Source: Hygrophila difformis
Taxonomy: Eukaryota; Streptophyta; Magnoliopsida; Lamiales; Acanthaceae
NCBI GenBank assembly: GCA_030278955.1
Contig: JAOANR010000002.1
Location: forward strand, 9,723,982-9,787,981
Length of the DNA stretch: 64,000 bases
Direction: 5' to 3'
Numbering within the stretch: the stretch's first letter is position 1; each line of letters opens with the position of its first letter. Positions 1-12,735 of this stretch are shown piece by piece. A program made the position numbers and the translations under genes. A model generated the notes under the pieces. That model ran no database searches. It was given only the letters and a program-made list of their open reading frames with translations, and was not told where the DNA came from.

Positions 1-2690
1 TTCGTCACACGAGTATTTTCTAAAATATCCCAAGTTGAATTTATTAAATGAAAAGAGTTATGATTCGTGGGAAGGGGTTTAAGGATATATTCCACTTTTT
101 ATTACTCATGAAAGCAAACCTTGAGTTCAAGTGGCATTACGGACCTCCCCGGCATGAAATCTCTGACAATTTCATGCCTTGAAGATCATTGCCATGAAAC
201 TTTTGACAAGTTCTCTCTTCATGAGTATTTTCTGAAAAATCGTAATCCTGGTTTTCAATTTTATTTAATGAAACCAATTTATGAAGGCGGAGTTGGGATT
301 AGGGGTATAATTATAAGCTGTCACATTTTTTATTACTCGTGTTAAGAAACTGTGGCCCGAAAGCGCACGGTGTCAAAAATTGCAGTAATTTATAGTAAGA
401 CCGGATCGTTCACTGGAGGATGTGCGATAGAAGCAGGGCCCACGTCATTTACTAAGATTTTCCACTCGGTTACTCGATTCAAGTTGTGTATCTATCAACT
501 ACTTGACATAATTTAAACTAAGCTATGAAAGCGATTAAAATAAAGCAGATAAAATTATTCTAGAAAGCGAATTAAATTTAATTTAAGAAAGCAATAAAAT
601 TAGTCTAAGAAAGCGATTAAGATTATTCTAAGAAAGCATGTTTAAAATGAGACAGAAAGGACAGGAAGAAAAGAATAAAGATTGGACAAGATTCAGATGA
701 AACACAATTAAACTTCCATTTTAATACACAGATCTTTGTTTGGGATAATCCGTTCAGTTAGCTAACTCTCATGCTCTCTATACCGTGTTCCCTTTGACAG
801 ACAGGTACTTACAGTAAGAGTTCACATGCTCTTAAGAAAACAAACTCTAAGATACCACAAACTTATAACTCCTCTTGCAATGCCTTGCGAGAGTATGTCA
901 GCCATCTGTGGTGGACAAGCAACACCCGACAAATGACTTATTGAAGTATCAAGTACTGCTATCATTCCCCCATGTCACGCCCAAAGATTCTAATTAAGCC
1001 CTGAACTATCCCTTAACTCTCAGTCCTAGTAGCAGTTACACAACTCTCAATACAACCGAGTGACCTCTAACGAAAGCATTTAAAAGAAAGCGATAAAGAA
1101 AGCATTTAAAATCCTATCACTCGGAGGTTTTTGAAAGTTTGACCCTGGTAGTGAAAGAAAGCCCTGAGTCAGGATGACCGGATGTGGATCAAGAATTCCC
1201 GGCTCTCGGTGAACCGCTCGCAGGGTTCACTTCCTTCCGGATGGTTATGAGATACAAACTAATGAAACGAACTAATGAATTAGTTCGTTCCGGATGCACT
1301 CACTCAGGACTCAAAAATAGACTTTGGCAGAAGAGGACAGCAGTTGAAAGAGTACTCAACCATATCTCAGAAAATGACCAAGGCCCGAATGTTGTTCCTC
1401 TAGTATTATCTATCACACCTCATCTGAATCCAAGTGGACTCTGAGTCAGTGCAATATTTAATATAAGATTTCCAACATACAACAATTTTGGAAAATAATA
1501 AATCTTTGAAAATCATTCCCTAAACAGGTACTAGACTCTCAATAAGAACACAGACCCTTTCAGTCTAGGTGAGACCTAATCGCTGACTCTGCTTCTAATT
1601 TCCCAAAATCAACCCCCAGTCGAATATGAATTAGTCGTAACAGTGGAATTTATCCCTTACTCAGATCCAGATTTTATAAAAGAATTTTTGTTGGAAATTT
1701 ATTGTGAGGCATCTGATTTAAATCAAGACTTCTATGTCCAAGGGAAGGATCCCAAAATAACATTGACCACAATATTTACATAATAATATCATGCATAAAT
1801 TTATAGGGAAGTATAGAATTAATTTAACCCAAAATATAAAGTGGGTTTAGACAGAAGTTGGAACACAAAGATGAAATAGCCGGAGATGAGAAGAATTTAT
1901 TTTGGCTAAAAAGATGGAAAAACGATTGGGTGAACTGCAAACATCTGCTGTCCAATTTCCCTCTCATTTGGATGGAATGATTTTTAGACAGAAAGGAATT
2001 CCAAATGACGGTGACCACCGTCATTCAGCTCCCTTTTGTCTGTGAATGGAAGAAAAACCCACATATTTTCTTGCTGTAATAATTCTCAAATAATGTTGGT
2101 CGACATCATTTAATAATACTACAACTTGAATTCAGGTTTGAAATTAAGATAAAGAAAAGAAAACTGTATATGGATAGAAGTCAGCTGAGCAGCTATTATA
2201 ATCCCGGATGGACGAACCGCCAAGGCTTCCACCGACCACTATCCGGACCATGCAAAATAACAACTAGTAATTAATATACAGACCACGAGCTAGTTTATCC
2301 GTGTGGGAATACCCGCCAACATTAGTCTGTTATATCTCTTACTAGCTGTTTCACACAACACGGAAAAGACAAAATAAATAAAAGAAAATATTTTGGGTCA
2401 TCTTGTATGAGAGACATTGGTTTTTCATGCAAGGGTATGGAAATTAATCCATAATTACTCTTCATGGTCTAAATAATCTCTCGTTCCATAATTAATTAAT
2501 CAATTACAGTCAAGATTATATACTTAGATCATCAGAGTTTAATTTTTGTAGAAGATTCTTTTAATGGAATTGAACAAAATCTTTATATCAAATTTATCAT
2601 GGGTTGAGATCATTGGATTTCAACCTCTGAATATTAATACAAAGGTTCAATTAATTAATGGGTTGAGATGGAGAATAAAAATTTGGCAAA
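1..2690. other. Non-coding, repeat-like DNA; no gene recognised
   Basis: No reading frame here resembles a known protein. The stretch is AT-rich with short internal redundancy: a unit reading approximately AAGAAAGCGATTAAAAT recurs several times at 525-690 and again near 1080-1105. GC-richer patches at 1160-1240 and 2195-2360 look like pieces of an old LTR retrotransposon, but no LTR boundary, primer site or polypurine tract could be fixed. Confidence 0.4.
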
Positions 2691-2738
2691 AAGGTGCCAA
2701 GCCTGTCGAGAAACAGGCCTGTCGAGAAACAGAGATTG

Positions 2739-3162
2739 AGTCGCGGACCGTGGGTCCACGACATGAGGATCTCGACAGAGAGGTGGGAAATAAGAGAATG
2801 AAATTTGGAAATTAGGGTTGTCGTGTCGCGGAATAATGAGTGTGTCGCGGACCATGGGTCCGCGACAGGGGTTCCGCGACACAAGGTGCGAAAATCCAAC
2901 AAAGGGCATAATTCCTGGTCACGGAACAAGAAGTGTGTCGCGAACCGTGGGTCCGCGACAGGGGTTCCGCAACCAGAGCCCTCCCAGAATAAAATATAAG
3001 TATTTGGGTCCTTGGTCGCTAATCAAGGAGTTGTGTCACAGACCGTGGGTCCGCGACAGGTTTGGTTTGTGACCAAAGATTTTAAAAGATTTTTACTACA
3101 CATGTTCTTGGACACTCGTGTTGCTAAACTGCCATCCTGTCGCTGAACGTGGTTCCGCGACA
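2739..3162. repeat. Array of 25-base palindromes, about 100-base period
   Basis: Five copies of an imperfect or perfect palindrome lie at about 2739-2763, 2843-2867, 2936-2960, 3034-3058 and 3138-3162, a spacing of 93-104 bases. The best copy (2843-2867) has perfect 11-base arms, TGTCGCGGACC and GGTCCGCGACA, around ATG. A shorter GGGGTTCCGCGAC segment follows copies two and three. Later copies are eroded mainly by C-to-T and G-to-A changes at CG sites, as expected for methylated repeats. Confidence 0.75.
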
Positions 3163-4359
3163 GGAAGTGGCTAGCGACCTAGGTGTGTTCAAGACACATG
3201 TCAGAAAAGTAAAGTGGAACAGGAGCATGCATTATGCGTGACCTCACCCATTTCAGGTTTAAAAACTACATTACACTAAAAGTACCAAACAAAGTTAAAT
3301 CTAACTAGAACATGCCTTAAACATGAAGGAAAAATGAGACAATATTTAAAATAGGTTTAACCCTAATCTGGGCTTGATCACTCATAACATGCAACATTAT
3401 CCAAGGAAAAACATCACCAACAGTGATGTAAAATAAAAATAAAGATCAAGTGACCAACAGAAAAGGAAATAATAAAAGATCCATGGGGTGTGGAACCCAT
3501 TTCATGATTTTTGGGACACATTTCAAGAATATTTTCCCATTTTATTAAGGAGTTTGTTAATATCCATCAGCCTGGATATTACAAAACCCTAAAACAAAGT
3601 TTGAAACTGAAAACAAGATGAAGAACTGGCTATCTAAGCTACATCTATGCAATAATTAAATAATACAGAAAAATTAAAGCTAAACTAAGCTAACATAAAA
3701 CTACCTACAAACTAAGCTCTACACTTGTCTCCAAGAGCGATTTTTCTTGATTCTGTCCAACCTCCCTCTCCTTGAGCTCATGGGGATCACCTCATATTTA
3801 TAGAAGTGGAACCCTAGGCCCATGGGCTTGATCTGAGGCCCACTGTGTCTCAAGACATCACACACATCACAACTTTGTCGCGGGACAGGGCTGCATGTGG
3901 CAAGGCTTCTCGTCTGGGTCTTGTGTCTCTATCCATGTCCGTGTCGCTAATGCATGGACCGCGACTGAGATTCCTCGACTGGGGCGTGGCTTGGCCTCCA
4001 AGGTTTTGATGGCGCGGAACCTTGGTCGTGTCGCGGAACCATGGTCCTCGACCAGGGTTCCTCGACTGGATGCTCCCAGACTGGGCTGAATGGGCCAGAT
4101 GGCCGAAATTGTTCTTTTTGTGGGTTTTTCTATCTTTTCCCATCTTTTTGTATTTTGTGGGCTTGTTTATTCTTTTGCCCATCTTTTTGTTTCCTTTTTC
4201 TTTTCTTTTCTTTTTCTCATGTTTTTGGATTTTTCTAACATAAATGTGTAATAAAATTACTCATTTATGCATTTTTCATACCAGCTCAATATTTTTACAA
4301 TTATGCATAAATCAGTCCAATTCAACTGCTTTCTTATTTAATATAAGACCGGAATGCGA
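3163..4359. other. Non-coding; decayed palindrome relatives and a T-rich tract
   Basis: No gene is seen. Decayed relatives of the upstream palindrome occur at about 3875-3890, 3942-3966 and 4029-4053, the last around AACCATGGTCC. A pyrimidine-rich, strongly T-rich tract covers 4106-4234. The words TAAGACCGGA near 394-403 and again near 4344-4353 could mark the edges of an inserted element, but no matching termini were found. Confidence 0.35.
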
Positions 4360-4842
4360 TCAAATGCCCGTTTCAGACACGGAAATGGATTGAAAATAAT
4401 GGTCATTTCTGGCCATTATCAACAATCTCCAATCTTCACCCATCACCATCCCACAATGTTTAAAGAAACGTTGCCAACCTGTAGAGAGTTTGATTGAGTC
4501 GCTACATCCGCGGCGCGACTCGAACGTATATTTCAGGTCTATTACTGAAGACCTGGATTCGTTGCCAAACCTCACGTACACTCGCTCTTTTGAATCTAAG
4601 CGGTGGTGTTTCCAAAAAGCAAGGGGAATAGTCTGTATAGAATGGAGCATGTTATTGATATACATAGAAGAAAATTGCAGTTTAAGTGTAAGATTTGGTA
4701 GAGAGTAAGTTTACCAAAGTCTTTTTGTGAGAAGCCACGATATGGAATTCAAACGAATCAAAATTGTCGCCGTCTTCGTTGTCGGAGGAAACAGAGATTA
4801 TTTCTATGTCATCTTCTGAATCAGAAATGACATCTTCTTAAC
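4360..4842 (-). CDS. B3 DNA-binding domain gene fragment (REM-like), two exons
   Basis: On the minus strand an exon (about 4842-4725) encodes an acidic Asp/Glu/Ser stretch followed by FEFHIVASHKKTL. A GT donor follows, and an AG acceptor at 4633-4634 opens a second exon (4632-4360) starting TIPLAFWKHH and containing KLSTGWQRFFKHCGMV. This is the layout of a plant B3 domain: the IP..FW strand, then the GW..F segment before the final strand. An acidic linker before B3 is common in REM-type transcription factors, which bind DNA in the nucleus. The piece covers one B3 domain only; upstream exons and a start codon were not identified. It may be a fragment or a pseudogene. Confidence 0.5.
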
Positions 4843-5640
4843 CAATGCTTTTTCCCTTTGTTTGATTATCCTCTTGTTTTCGTTTTCCTAACCAATAGCC
4901 CTCAAATCCATTGGCCTACAAGAGTTTAATACAGAAATTGGAAATGTATGATTGAAAACAAATCATTTACCTTTGCTCGAGAAAACAGTGAATAACAAAT
5001 GAAACAGCGTTGATATGTAGAAGGGGCACAAGGAGCTAGCGAAATATGGCAAAAGGCATAAAAAAAAGATATGAAACATGATCAACTCGAAACAGAGGAA
5101 CGTAACCAATACTAAGGGCAAAGTACAGAACCAGGAACATAAATACGGCAGGCGATTCGATGTATGGATTGATGGAGAAGCCGAACTGTTGGGGTGTGGC
5201 TAGCTGCATTTCATAGTATATGTATTAGCGGGATCTTCTGCAAAATATAAAATAAATGAAATAGCAACATGCCTTATGAGGTTCTGGGATGTAAATCCAC
5301 AAAAGACACGGACCAAGGGGAAAAATGAATGAAATAAAGGTCCAAGAAGAACTTCAGCAAGTTCTGTCAATACTGGGTAACAAACAGAAGAATTCTACTC
5401 TCAAGCACAAAATACATGACCAATGGCCACCAATTCTTTCAAAAGGTAATCAGCATACAATACACACAGGATAGCAGGGTAATCAGCATACAAAAGCACA
5501 GGACAACCAATAATTATAAATGGCAGGAGTAATGTCTGTTCGAATTTGTAAGATGAGACAAGAGAAACACAGAGCCAACAGCGGAAAAGGGGGGAAAGGG
5601 GCAAGGATAAGAAGCAGCAAGGCTTCATAAGCGAACACAG
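4843..5640. other. Non-coding between B3 fragments
   Basis: AT-rich sequence without a supported gene or repeat structure. It could hold introns of the B3-like gene on the minus strand, but no exon could be defended. Confidence 0.35.
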
Positions 5641-5979
5641 CTAGGCCGGATAGTTTGAGTGGCGCAAATCAGCCTGGATAAGGAAATCACGGCGTTGAGG
5701 CCCGTACATGTTGGAGACAATAGTGAATGTCCAAATTTCTTTCATTAGCATATGGCAGTGGGTAAAGAATTCGGGCCAGCCGGTGGTTAGCTTTAACGAG
5801 ATGCTACTGCAATATAGTACTTTCAATGGTAAACCTAAATAGTGGGTATTTTTTTTCCCCTCTGATATATAACGACTTGTTTGTTCGGCTGTTAATATTT
5901 TTTTACCACGCTTGTTTATATGCAGAGTCATATGCCTCTTTTGTGACACAGCTAACAGATTCAAATTATTATAGGCCAT
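5641..5979 (-). pseudogene. B3-domain-like fragment
   Basis: The minus-strand frame ending at 5641 contains LKLTTGWPEFFTHCHML followed by a hydrophobic strand (IWTFTIV). It aligns by eye with the KLSTGWQRFFKHCGMV part of the B3 fragment at 4360-4842. The first half of the domain (IP..F strand) is only partly visible. It is probably a second B3 domain of the same gene or a decayed tandem copy. No start or splice sites could be established. Confidence 0.35.
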
Positions 5980-6107
5980 TGGTAATGCACAAACAACCCT
6001 AGGCAGTTTGATTCTTCAAATTTTGTTCTTAATGGGAAAACATGGATATATATGTACAATTTGTTTCTCTGTAGGAAATTCCCAAGACCATTTGACAAGG
6101 CTTTAAT

Positions 6108-6359
6108 TTGCATCTATGGGAAAGAATTTGGTTGCGGTTTAGAGAACATGGGCGTCTCCACCTTGTGCATTTGTTGCATGCACCAGCCACTCGACATAGA
6201 AGCGAAGAAATGGTATCAATGAATATTGCGCTCCAGCAATTCTTTGCACAAAATGATATAGTTGCTGGAAATATATGTAAGTTTGTTATTAAAGCAGTAA
6301 CGTTTGGCCGACGGTATAATGAGATTATCGTTGAAGTTGATGTTGTAAGCCACATGTAA
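6108..6359 (+). pseudogene. Possible B3-like C-terminal segment
   Basis: A short plus-strand frame contains LQQFFAQNDIVAGNICKF, which resembles the F..NN.L..GD.C.F end of B3 domains. It lies opposite in strand to the two neighbouring B3-like pieces. The match is short and the rest of the frame shows no domain, so this may be coincidence. Confidence 0.2.
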
Positions 6360-8834
6360 TCCCGTGTATTTGGAAACTATGTCAACATGTTGTTTAATTC
6401 GATGTTGTGGAAAAAACATAGTGGGCTAAAGAATTGCTATCAAACTTCTCATGTTTTCGAGCCAATTTAATTCATTGCTAATGTCATATTCAGTGCACCT
6501 TATATGGTCATATTGTTGATGAGCCAATTTAATTCATTAGTGTTCGGCATATGTGGAAAACTTCTCATGTTGTTTACGTATGTGAGCTCGGATCTCCGAA
6601 CTGCCCACATGGGATTGTCCATGGCTGTTTAACAATTCTTATGAATCAGAATCACATATTTTATTACGGCAATCAAGACTTATATATAGAAATCATTCCA
6701 TAATTAATCTTGCCGGATGGCTATATAACCAAAAGTTTATAGTACCAGGGAACTGAATCATTATACTGATATTTCTTCATAAATGGGCATTCGAACACAG
6801 GACCACTATTCCAACAAAAATGTATGAGCACCTTCTCAACCTGCTTCCTCCTTGATCATGCTTAAAATCTTTTCAAAAGCACCTTCAAAGACGACAATTT
6901 TTGAATTCCCTGAATGATAAATTCACAATGAGCAAGGAATAAGAGAGTTTGAGAGAAAAAGGACGAATCAGATAATAGTATAGCGCAAACAGTCCATATT
7001 TGGTGATAGGGGACAACGCACCTAAGCTTCCTGGGTCAAGTATGGGAGATGTAGCAAGGCCTCATTGCGTATAATCTTAAATAAATATAGATGTTTGTCA
7101 GATAACAAAGAAGAGATAATCTTAATTAAGTACAACAGCATGATACCCCGCGATCCATGAACATATCCATAAGTCTTGTAAACCACAAGGGAATTGTAAA
7201 AATAGCTTCTTGCAATCTATTAACAAATCCAAAGCTATACACTTACAATTGATTAAAAAAATAAACGGACAGTATCCAATATAGAATGAATCTGACCCAA
7301 GCATTTAATCGAGCATGTTATGTGCGAGCCACAAGCTCTTTATTTTCAATTTTGATTGTATCAAGTTTATTCACTAAAATTATCATTCACACTCAAATCC
7401 ATCAACGCAATAACAGCTACGGACTTTCACACTTTGTAACAGAAAAGAGCTTCAATTAAACAACATACATGAACAGGGAACAACACAGCATACGAAAGTA
7501 AAAAAACCATCTCGGTAGATGAGCTGGTGGATTCCTACTCTCGATCAACTGTCACAATACTTATATAGCTCCCTAGCCTAATACACATGTATATAGACAA
7601 ACATAAAAGAAGACATAGCACACCCACCATGCATTATACAGTTAAAATTATAAACCACCAATTAAAATATAAAATGTCACTTTACTACTACAACAGTGTA
7701 ATTGAAATGCTTGAGGTAATGAAGAAACAAGGAGGAAAGGAAAATGAACTCCCAAATATGTAAAATTAACTCAGCTCCTTAGTGCTAATATAGGCATCTA
7801 TATAGACAAGCATAAAACAAGACAAAGCATACCCACAATGCATTATACAGTTAGAATTATAAACCACCAACTAAAATATAAAAATACCCCTTTACTACTT
7901 CAACACATGTAATTAAAATGCTGGAGGTAATGAAGAAGACATAACGGAGGAAAAAAAATGAACTCCCAAATGTAAAATTAGCTCAGAAAAGATGCAAGTA
8001 TAAGGAGACATCAAAACATGGGTCTGCACCAATTCCACAAGTAGACAAGCAAGTAATTGAAAATGCCTTGTAAAAGTACTTCTTTCGCAATTTAATGGCA
8101 GTATGTACACATCTTTTGACTCTGATCTTCATAATATTATCATTAATGATCTGAAAAATGTTGTGATAGGAAAATTATAGTGAGTTACCCATAAGGTAAT
8201 GAAAAGAAAAAAAAAAAAAAAAAGATCATTCTCAGATTGCATCCTACTTTTTAACGGAGTCCATGCAAAAGAAATATGCATGCAGAAACATAATTTTATT
8301 TTCATGTCACGAAGGAGCGAATAGTTGGATACAAGAAAACAATTGCATATTCATTCATGCTAATTAATGAAATGATATAACTGCTGGAGAAATATCCTAT
8401 CAGATCACACAGAATTTTTATCATCTTTAATTCACCAAACCCTAAATCTACATAGTGTTTCATGAGAAAAGATACCAGAATAACCCAGATCTACCAACTT
8501 GAATCCACTTCAACTCGTTCACACAATTGGGGACTGCTTCTCAGGATATAATATAAACACATGATAATGTAGAATACATGTTAAATCCAATTAAAAATAA
8601 AAAATAAAAGTAAGAACAGTATGCCCATACCATCACATATCCTGCATGTAGACAACAGTCCCATGGAAAGAACGCAACAGAACAATAACACAAGAACACT
8701 ATCTAAAAAGCGTTTCTTTAAGAAAACCAACCACTGAACGATTGAAGCAAACAAACACTCTCTACGCCGAGATGAGAGATCTGGTTGGCAAAACTAATTA
8801 AGCAATATATAATATCGTCGTATATATGTTCAGT
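6360..8834. other. Non-coding AT-rich DNA
   Basis: No protein-coding segment is supported. The segment holds the 7567-7985 tandem duplication listed separately and an A-rich run near 8206-8224. The part nearest 8834 is downstream of the chimeric minus-strand gene and would include its 3' untranslated region. Confidence 0.4.
7567..7985. repeat. Imperfect tandem duplication, about 210-base unit
   Basis: Two adjacent related segments, about 7567-7775 and 7777-7985, share in the same order TATATAGACAA, GCATTATACAGTTA, ATTATAAACCACCAA, TTTACTACT, GAGGTAATGAAGAA and GAACTCCCAAAT. They differ by scattered substitutions and small indels. No coding potential is seen. Confidence 0.7.
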
Positions 8835-9591
8835 TCAGGACAACACAAAGATTCCATGAAATCCATAAGGAACCCTCCTCCTCGGTATAGCTACTTTCGC
8901 CACTGATGCATCTGATCTTGAAATATTCTTAGTAGTACCTACAATATACAGCTGCAACCCAAACACCATGGACGACGCGGTCGATAATACTATCATGTTT
9001 GAACTTATAAGTTTGAGATGGCAATGCAATGCAAGAAGCTGCAAGAGTTTATTTATATATTACCTGAGATGTTTTTGTATCTTCATCGTGTACAAATGCA
9101 ATGATCCAGCCATCGTCTTCCTCGACAGCCCCCGGTTTAGCCACAAATGTGGCTCCACTGCAGAATGTGTTTGGAGGAAACATGTGGTATTCAACCTTCA
9201 TCAGATCCTCATCTTTCTTTTCGCCTTGAATGATTATTAAAACCTTAGATTGTCCACAAGATAACCAGCCTATTTATTAGTAGTTAGTACAACTGTATTT
9301 CTTACCCTGGAAACTTCATCATTCCTCTCTTCTAGATAGAGTTTAGCCAGGCCTCCGTATTTTGCCATTCTTGTTCGACCAAAACAAATTATTGCCTCAA
9401 CTATTAATTGGAGATATAGAAGCTTTAACTAATTCGATTAAAATACCTGCAGCTTCGCTTGCTTTTGAATTCACAACCTGCACATAGGCATATTTGTTTT
9501 TAACACCTGTGAAGTTGGGATTGATCATAGGAAAATCCATTGTGAATTCTGTTCCAGTAAGATATCCTTCCTTCAGCTCTCCAGTTTTCAT
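8835..9591 (-). pseudogene. Carotenoid cleavage dioxygenase C-terminal exons
   Basis: Minus-strand exons match the C-terminal third of the plant carotenoid cleavage dioxygenases, iron-dependent enzymes that cut polyene chains oxidatively, mostly in plastids. In order: part of exon 9636-9447 (YLTGTEF, MDFPMIN, FTGVKNKYAY), about 9377-9306 (MAKYGGLAKLYLEER), 9224-9064 (EYHMFPPNTFCSG, PGAVEEDDGWI, FVHDEDT) and terminal exon 8951-8835 (PRRRVPYGFHGIFVLS, then stop). The seven-blade propeller core and most of the iron-binding histidines lie upstream in normal family members and are absent. Intron phases around exon 9377-9306 do not fit by eye and would give a frameshift, so this is most likely non-functional. 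The 5' side is fused to a different gene. Confidence 0.75.
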
Positions 9592-11822
9592 GGCATTGCG
9601 AAGACGGGCACGTGCAGAAGTCAAGGAATTGTTAACCTAAACGTAAATTCATTAGACGTAACATGATTGCTCAAATTAAAAAAATTTGTAAGTGTTTTTT
9701 GAGAAATGAAATTGAACTTAGAAATTGGTATATGCTTTTTGATGCTGCCTTATTCAAATTTTGTTTCTCTGTCACATGCAATTTTAGCAATTTCTTTTTA
9801 GCAGATATTATTATAACATGAGATAGCCTCAATAGGTTTTGATGATGCAACAATTGAAGTTGGATTGATTTTGATACTCTAAGAAAACGAGAATCATATC
9901 CGGGTAAAAGGAAGTGTAGTTGAAAAATACCTGTTTCAGCTCTTCTTCTAGCTCGTCTTTTCTATATTCAAGAGCTTTTATTTCAGCGATTAGTTCCTGG
10001 GAAGGTCATTGTAATCAGTGATATTGCGTATAGTATTAGAATAGCAAAACGATGAACTTCTATGTAACAAGACTAACATTTATGAAGAATGCATATCTGA
10101 GTTTAGGCACATAAACAAATATAATCTGGGATTCCATCATTAATAAAAAAGCCTTAATGAAATTTAACATGATCCTAGCCTGGCTGTATTCAGGATCAGT
10201 TTCACAAAAGAATTGTGGTACCTCATAGAAAATTTGGTGGTACCTATAGCATAGTTTGTAGCATGTGAGATTAGCACGAACAAATGTTGAGCAACAACAC
10301 ATTACCTTTTCTTGTACGTTCACTTCACTGGTTTTGGCTACTCTAAATTTAAGAGCTTCTTCTTTCTGTATTCTGTTTAGAGAAATAGGAGCATAACATA
10401 TTTGTCTAGAACACTGATACATGCAAGTTGGGATCTAGTTATTCACTTCAAATTTGATACATCTAAGTATCTATCTGTATATAAAATGAAACATAGTTGC
10501 AATATGACCAAATCGGATAATTCAAGATGATGATTCATCACAAGTGGAAAAGGCAAAACTTCCAAGTGCTCTAGATCTTTTGTTGTATGAACCTAGAGCA
10601 TTATGTTCTTTCTGTTTTCATTTGGGAAGAAGAGGACACAGGTGGGAAGGTAGAAATAAGTATGAACCTATTGTCTAAAATGCGCTTTTCAGCTTTTGAG
10701 GCAGAGCCTGCAAGAGATTCGGATAATATCTTTAGTTTATCCACCTGCACAGTGATTAAAAGAAAAAGAACGAACTTAACATCAGCAAGGAAAAAAATTA
10801 ACAGATGTAAGCAGCATGATAATTATATGTAAAGTTTATCACTTATAAATGAAAAATTAATTCAGATATGGCCTTAATGCAGTGTATCAGAACCAACAAA
10901 GGGCTTCAACACGTCTTGTAATCCTCATGATTGTTCAGGCATGCTAAATGCCAAAAATAGACTGTTCAGTATTAACAAAAGGTTTCAGAGATAATAGGAA
11001 TACCTTCTGTTTATGGGATACTGGTGAATCCCCATTTCTCATGAATTTCTTCTGCAACACAAGCTCCTCCAACCGAGCACAAAGTAGTATATGATCAAGG
11101 TCTTCTTGCAAATGCTGCAAGAACAGAAACCGGATAAGCAATATTGTTCACAGTAGCTAATATTATGCTAATTGTGAAGTAGATATCCATCAGTCCATTG
11201 TGGTCGGAATCTCAGGTTAGGCCTTTTGATGGTACAGAATCGTCAAGTTGATTTACACGACAGATAGAAGCTCAGTTTCACCTGGTAAAGGTGGTTTACC
11301 CAACAAAACCATAATCTTCTTATGATTAGGCAACTGTAATACTATACAAAAAAATAAATATATAGAAAGTTTTGACAATTAATCCAAGATAAACCAATAG
11401 AAGACGCTTCAACACAATTTGCAAAGGCTTGTATACTATCTCACTCATACGCACTTCATAAAATAGTCATCTCTCTATCATTTTAATGTATCTATGTACG
11501 AAGTCCTTCAAAAGACTTCACAGACCTACAGCCAGTGGAAGCTCTGCTTCTCTTTAACCAGTAAATGGTAATTGCCTTAACCATATTCTTCTAAACCAAC
11601 AAACAGACCAAATTTTTTACAATGTAGTTCTTCAAACCTATACCAATAACATTGAGAAACCTATAATGAATACGAAAGTTATTTACAACACCTGTACATC
11701 ACCTCACCTCTGTTGACATTCCAGATGTAGCTTCCAAAGTTCTCTTGCCACCTTCATCTGTAGATAGATGATTTTCGAAGTCACCTAATTTTTTATGTAT
11801 GTTTGAGACTTCAGAATCTATT
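9592..11822 (-). pseudogene. Coiled-coil protein exons, fused 5' of the dioxygenase piece
   Basis: Six minus-strand exons with good splice borders encode a charged, heptad-rich protein: 11822-11708 (IDSEVSNIHKKLGDFENHL), 11114-11004 (LQEDLDHILLCARLEELVL), 10744-10668 (VDKLKILSESLAGSASKAEK), 10372-10306 (KEEALKFRVAKTSEVNVQEK), 9996-9931 (ELIAEIKALEYRKDELEEEL) and the start of 9636-9447 (VNNSLTSARARLRNA). Phases are consistent: four exons are phase 0 at both ends, and the 77- and 67-base exons share a split codon. The sequence resembles an uncharacterised plant coiled-coil family annotated loosely as myosin-heavy-chain- or restin-like; I cannot name a gene. After LRNA the sequence switches within the exon to carotenoid dioxygenase. 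Confidence 0.65.
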
Positions 11823-12735
11823 CTGAGAGCAAATGAAAACACAACGAAATAATTAAAATGGTAAATTTTCAGTCATTAACACATCTTAACAATGATGAAT
11901 ATAGAACACACATATCTTCCTAGTCAACTCCAATGCTCAAGCCGAACAGAACTGAAGTCGAGAACCTAACTCTCTTCAGGGGAAAAGAAAAAGCAAATAA
12001 AAATTCAACAGAAATTACAAATGCTTTTTTGTTGACAAAACAGAGATTAGGTTTTTTTTTTAAAAAAAAACGCACACGCAAACACACACGAAAAAAAAAG
12101 GAAAAACAAACAGTTGGTGAATAATAAGGCAGATTTGATGAAAGCCCCTTTCCTAGAGGCCAGGATCTATACCTTCAAATTAGTATCAAAAGCCAACGCG
12201 AGAGTGGGGGCTCGCGTAGACAACGGCGGAGGGCGCGCGCAGGGCTGGTGGCGCCAGTGGGGAGACAGCGAAGGCGTCGCCGGATTCACAGGAGGCAGAG
12301 GCCGTTGCGCCGGTAGGCTTCTACCGCCCCTCCCGCCGCCGGAGCCACCGCGACGGGCAGATCGGCGAAAAGCAGCCTCACCCCAAACCAATCGAACAAG
12401 CAAGCGGGGACACGGTCGAGGAAGCGGATAAATTGAAGGGCGAAAATTACCTGCAAAACCCGGCACTGTAAAGAGAGATGAGCGGCGAAGGCGATGAGCT
12501 ACACATTGCAAGGAAACCCGATCCACACCATAAATGAGAAACACCGAACCCTGGGGAAACTTTGAACAGATGAAGAAAGAACTATAGAATGGAGAAAAAT
12601 CGCGAAAGGAAGCAAGCGGAAGAGAACAATCGAAGCGTGGGTATAAATGATGATCCAACGGTCGAGATTTTCAATTGAAATTGTGATCGAACGGTGGAGA
12701 ACGCCATTGGGCATGGACATATTTCCCACTACCGT
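11823..12735 (-). other. 5' region of the chimeric minus-strand gene
   Basis: 12160-12430 is GC-rich and open on the minus strand with a Pro/Ser/Arg-rich translation. A good donor occurs where the strand reads TTTGAAG|GTATAG (near 12170), and another where it reads TTTGCAG|GTAATT (near 12450). This is compatible with 5' exons and a promoter of the coiled-coil/dioxygenase chimera, but no domain is recognisable and the start codon is uncertain. Confidence 0.35.

Noticed and set aside
2270..2365. Possible minus-strand Helitron 3' end (CTAG words at 2274, 2290 and 2342)
   Set aside because: No convincing GC hairpin at the correct distance and no link to the chimeric gene 6 kb away.
394..4353. 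Repeated TAAGACCGGA at both ends, possible 10-base target duplication
   Set aside because: No terminal inverted repeats, LTRs or transposase adjoin it; a 10-base match over this distance is weak evidence.
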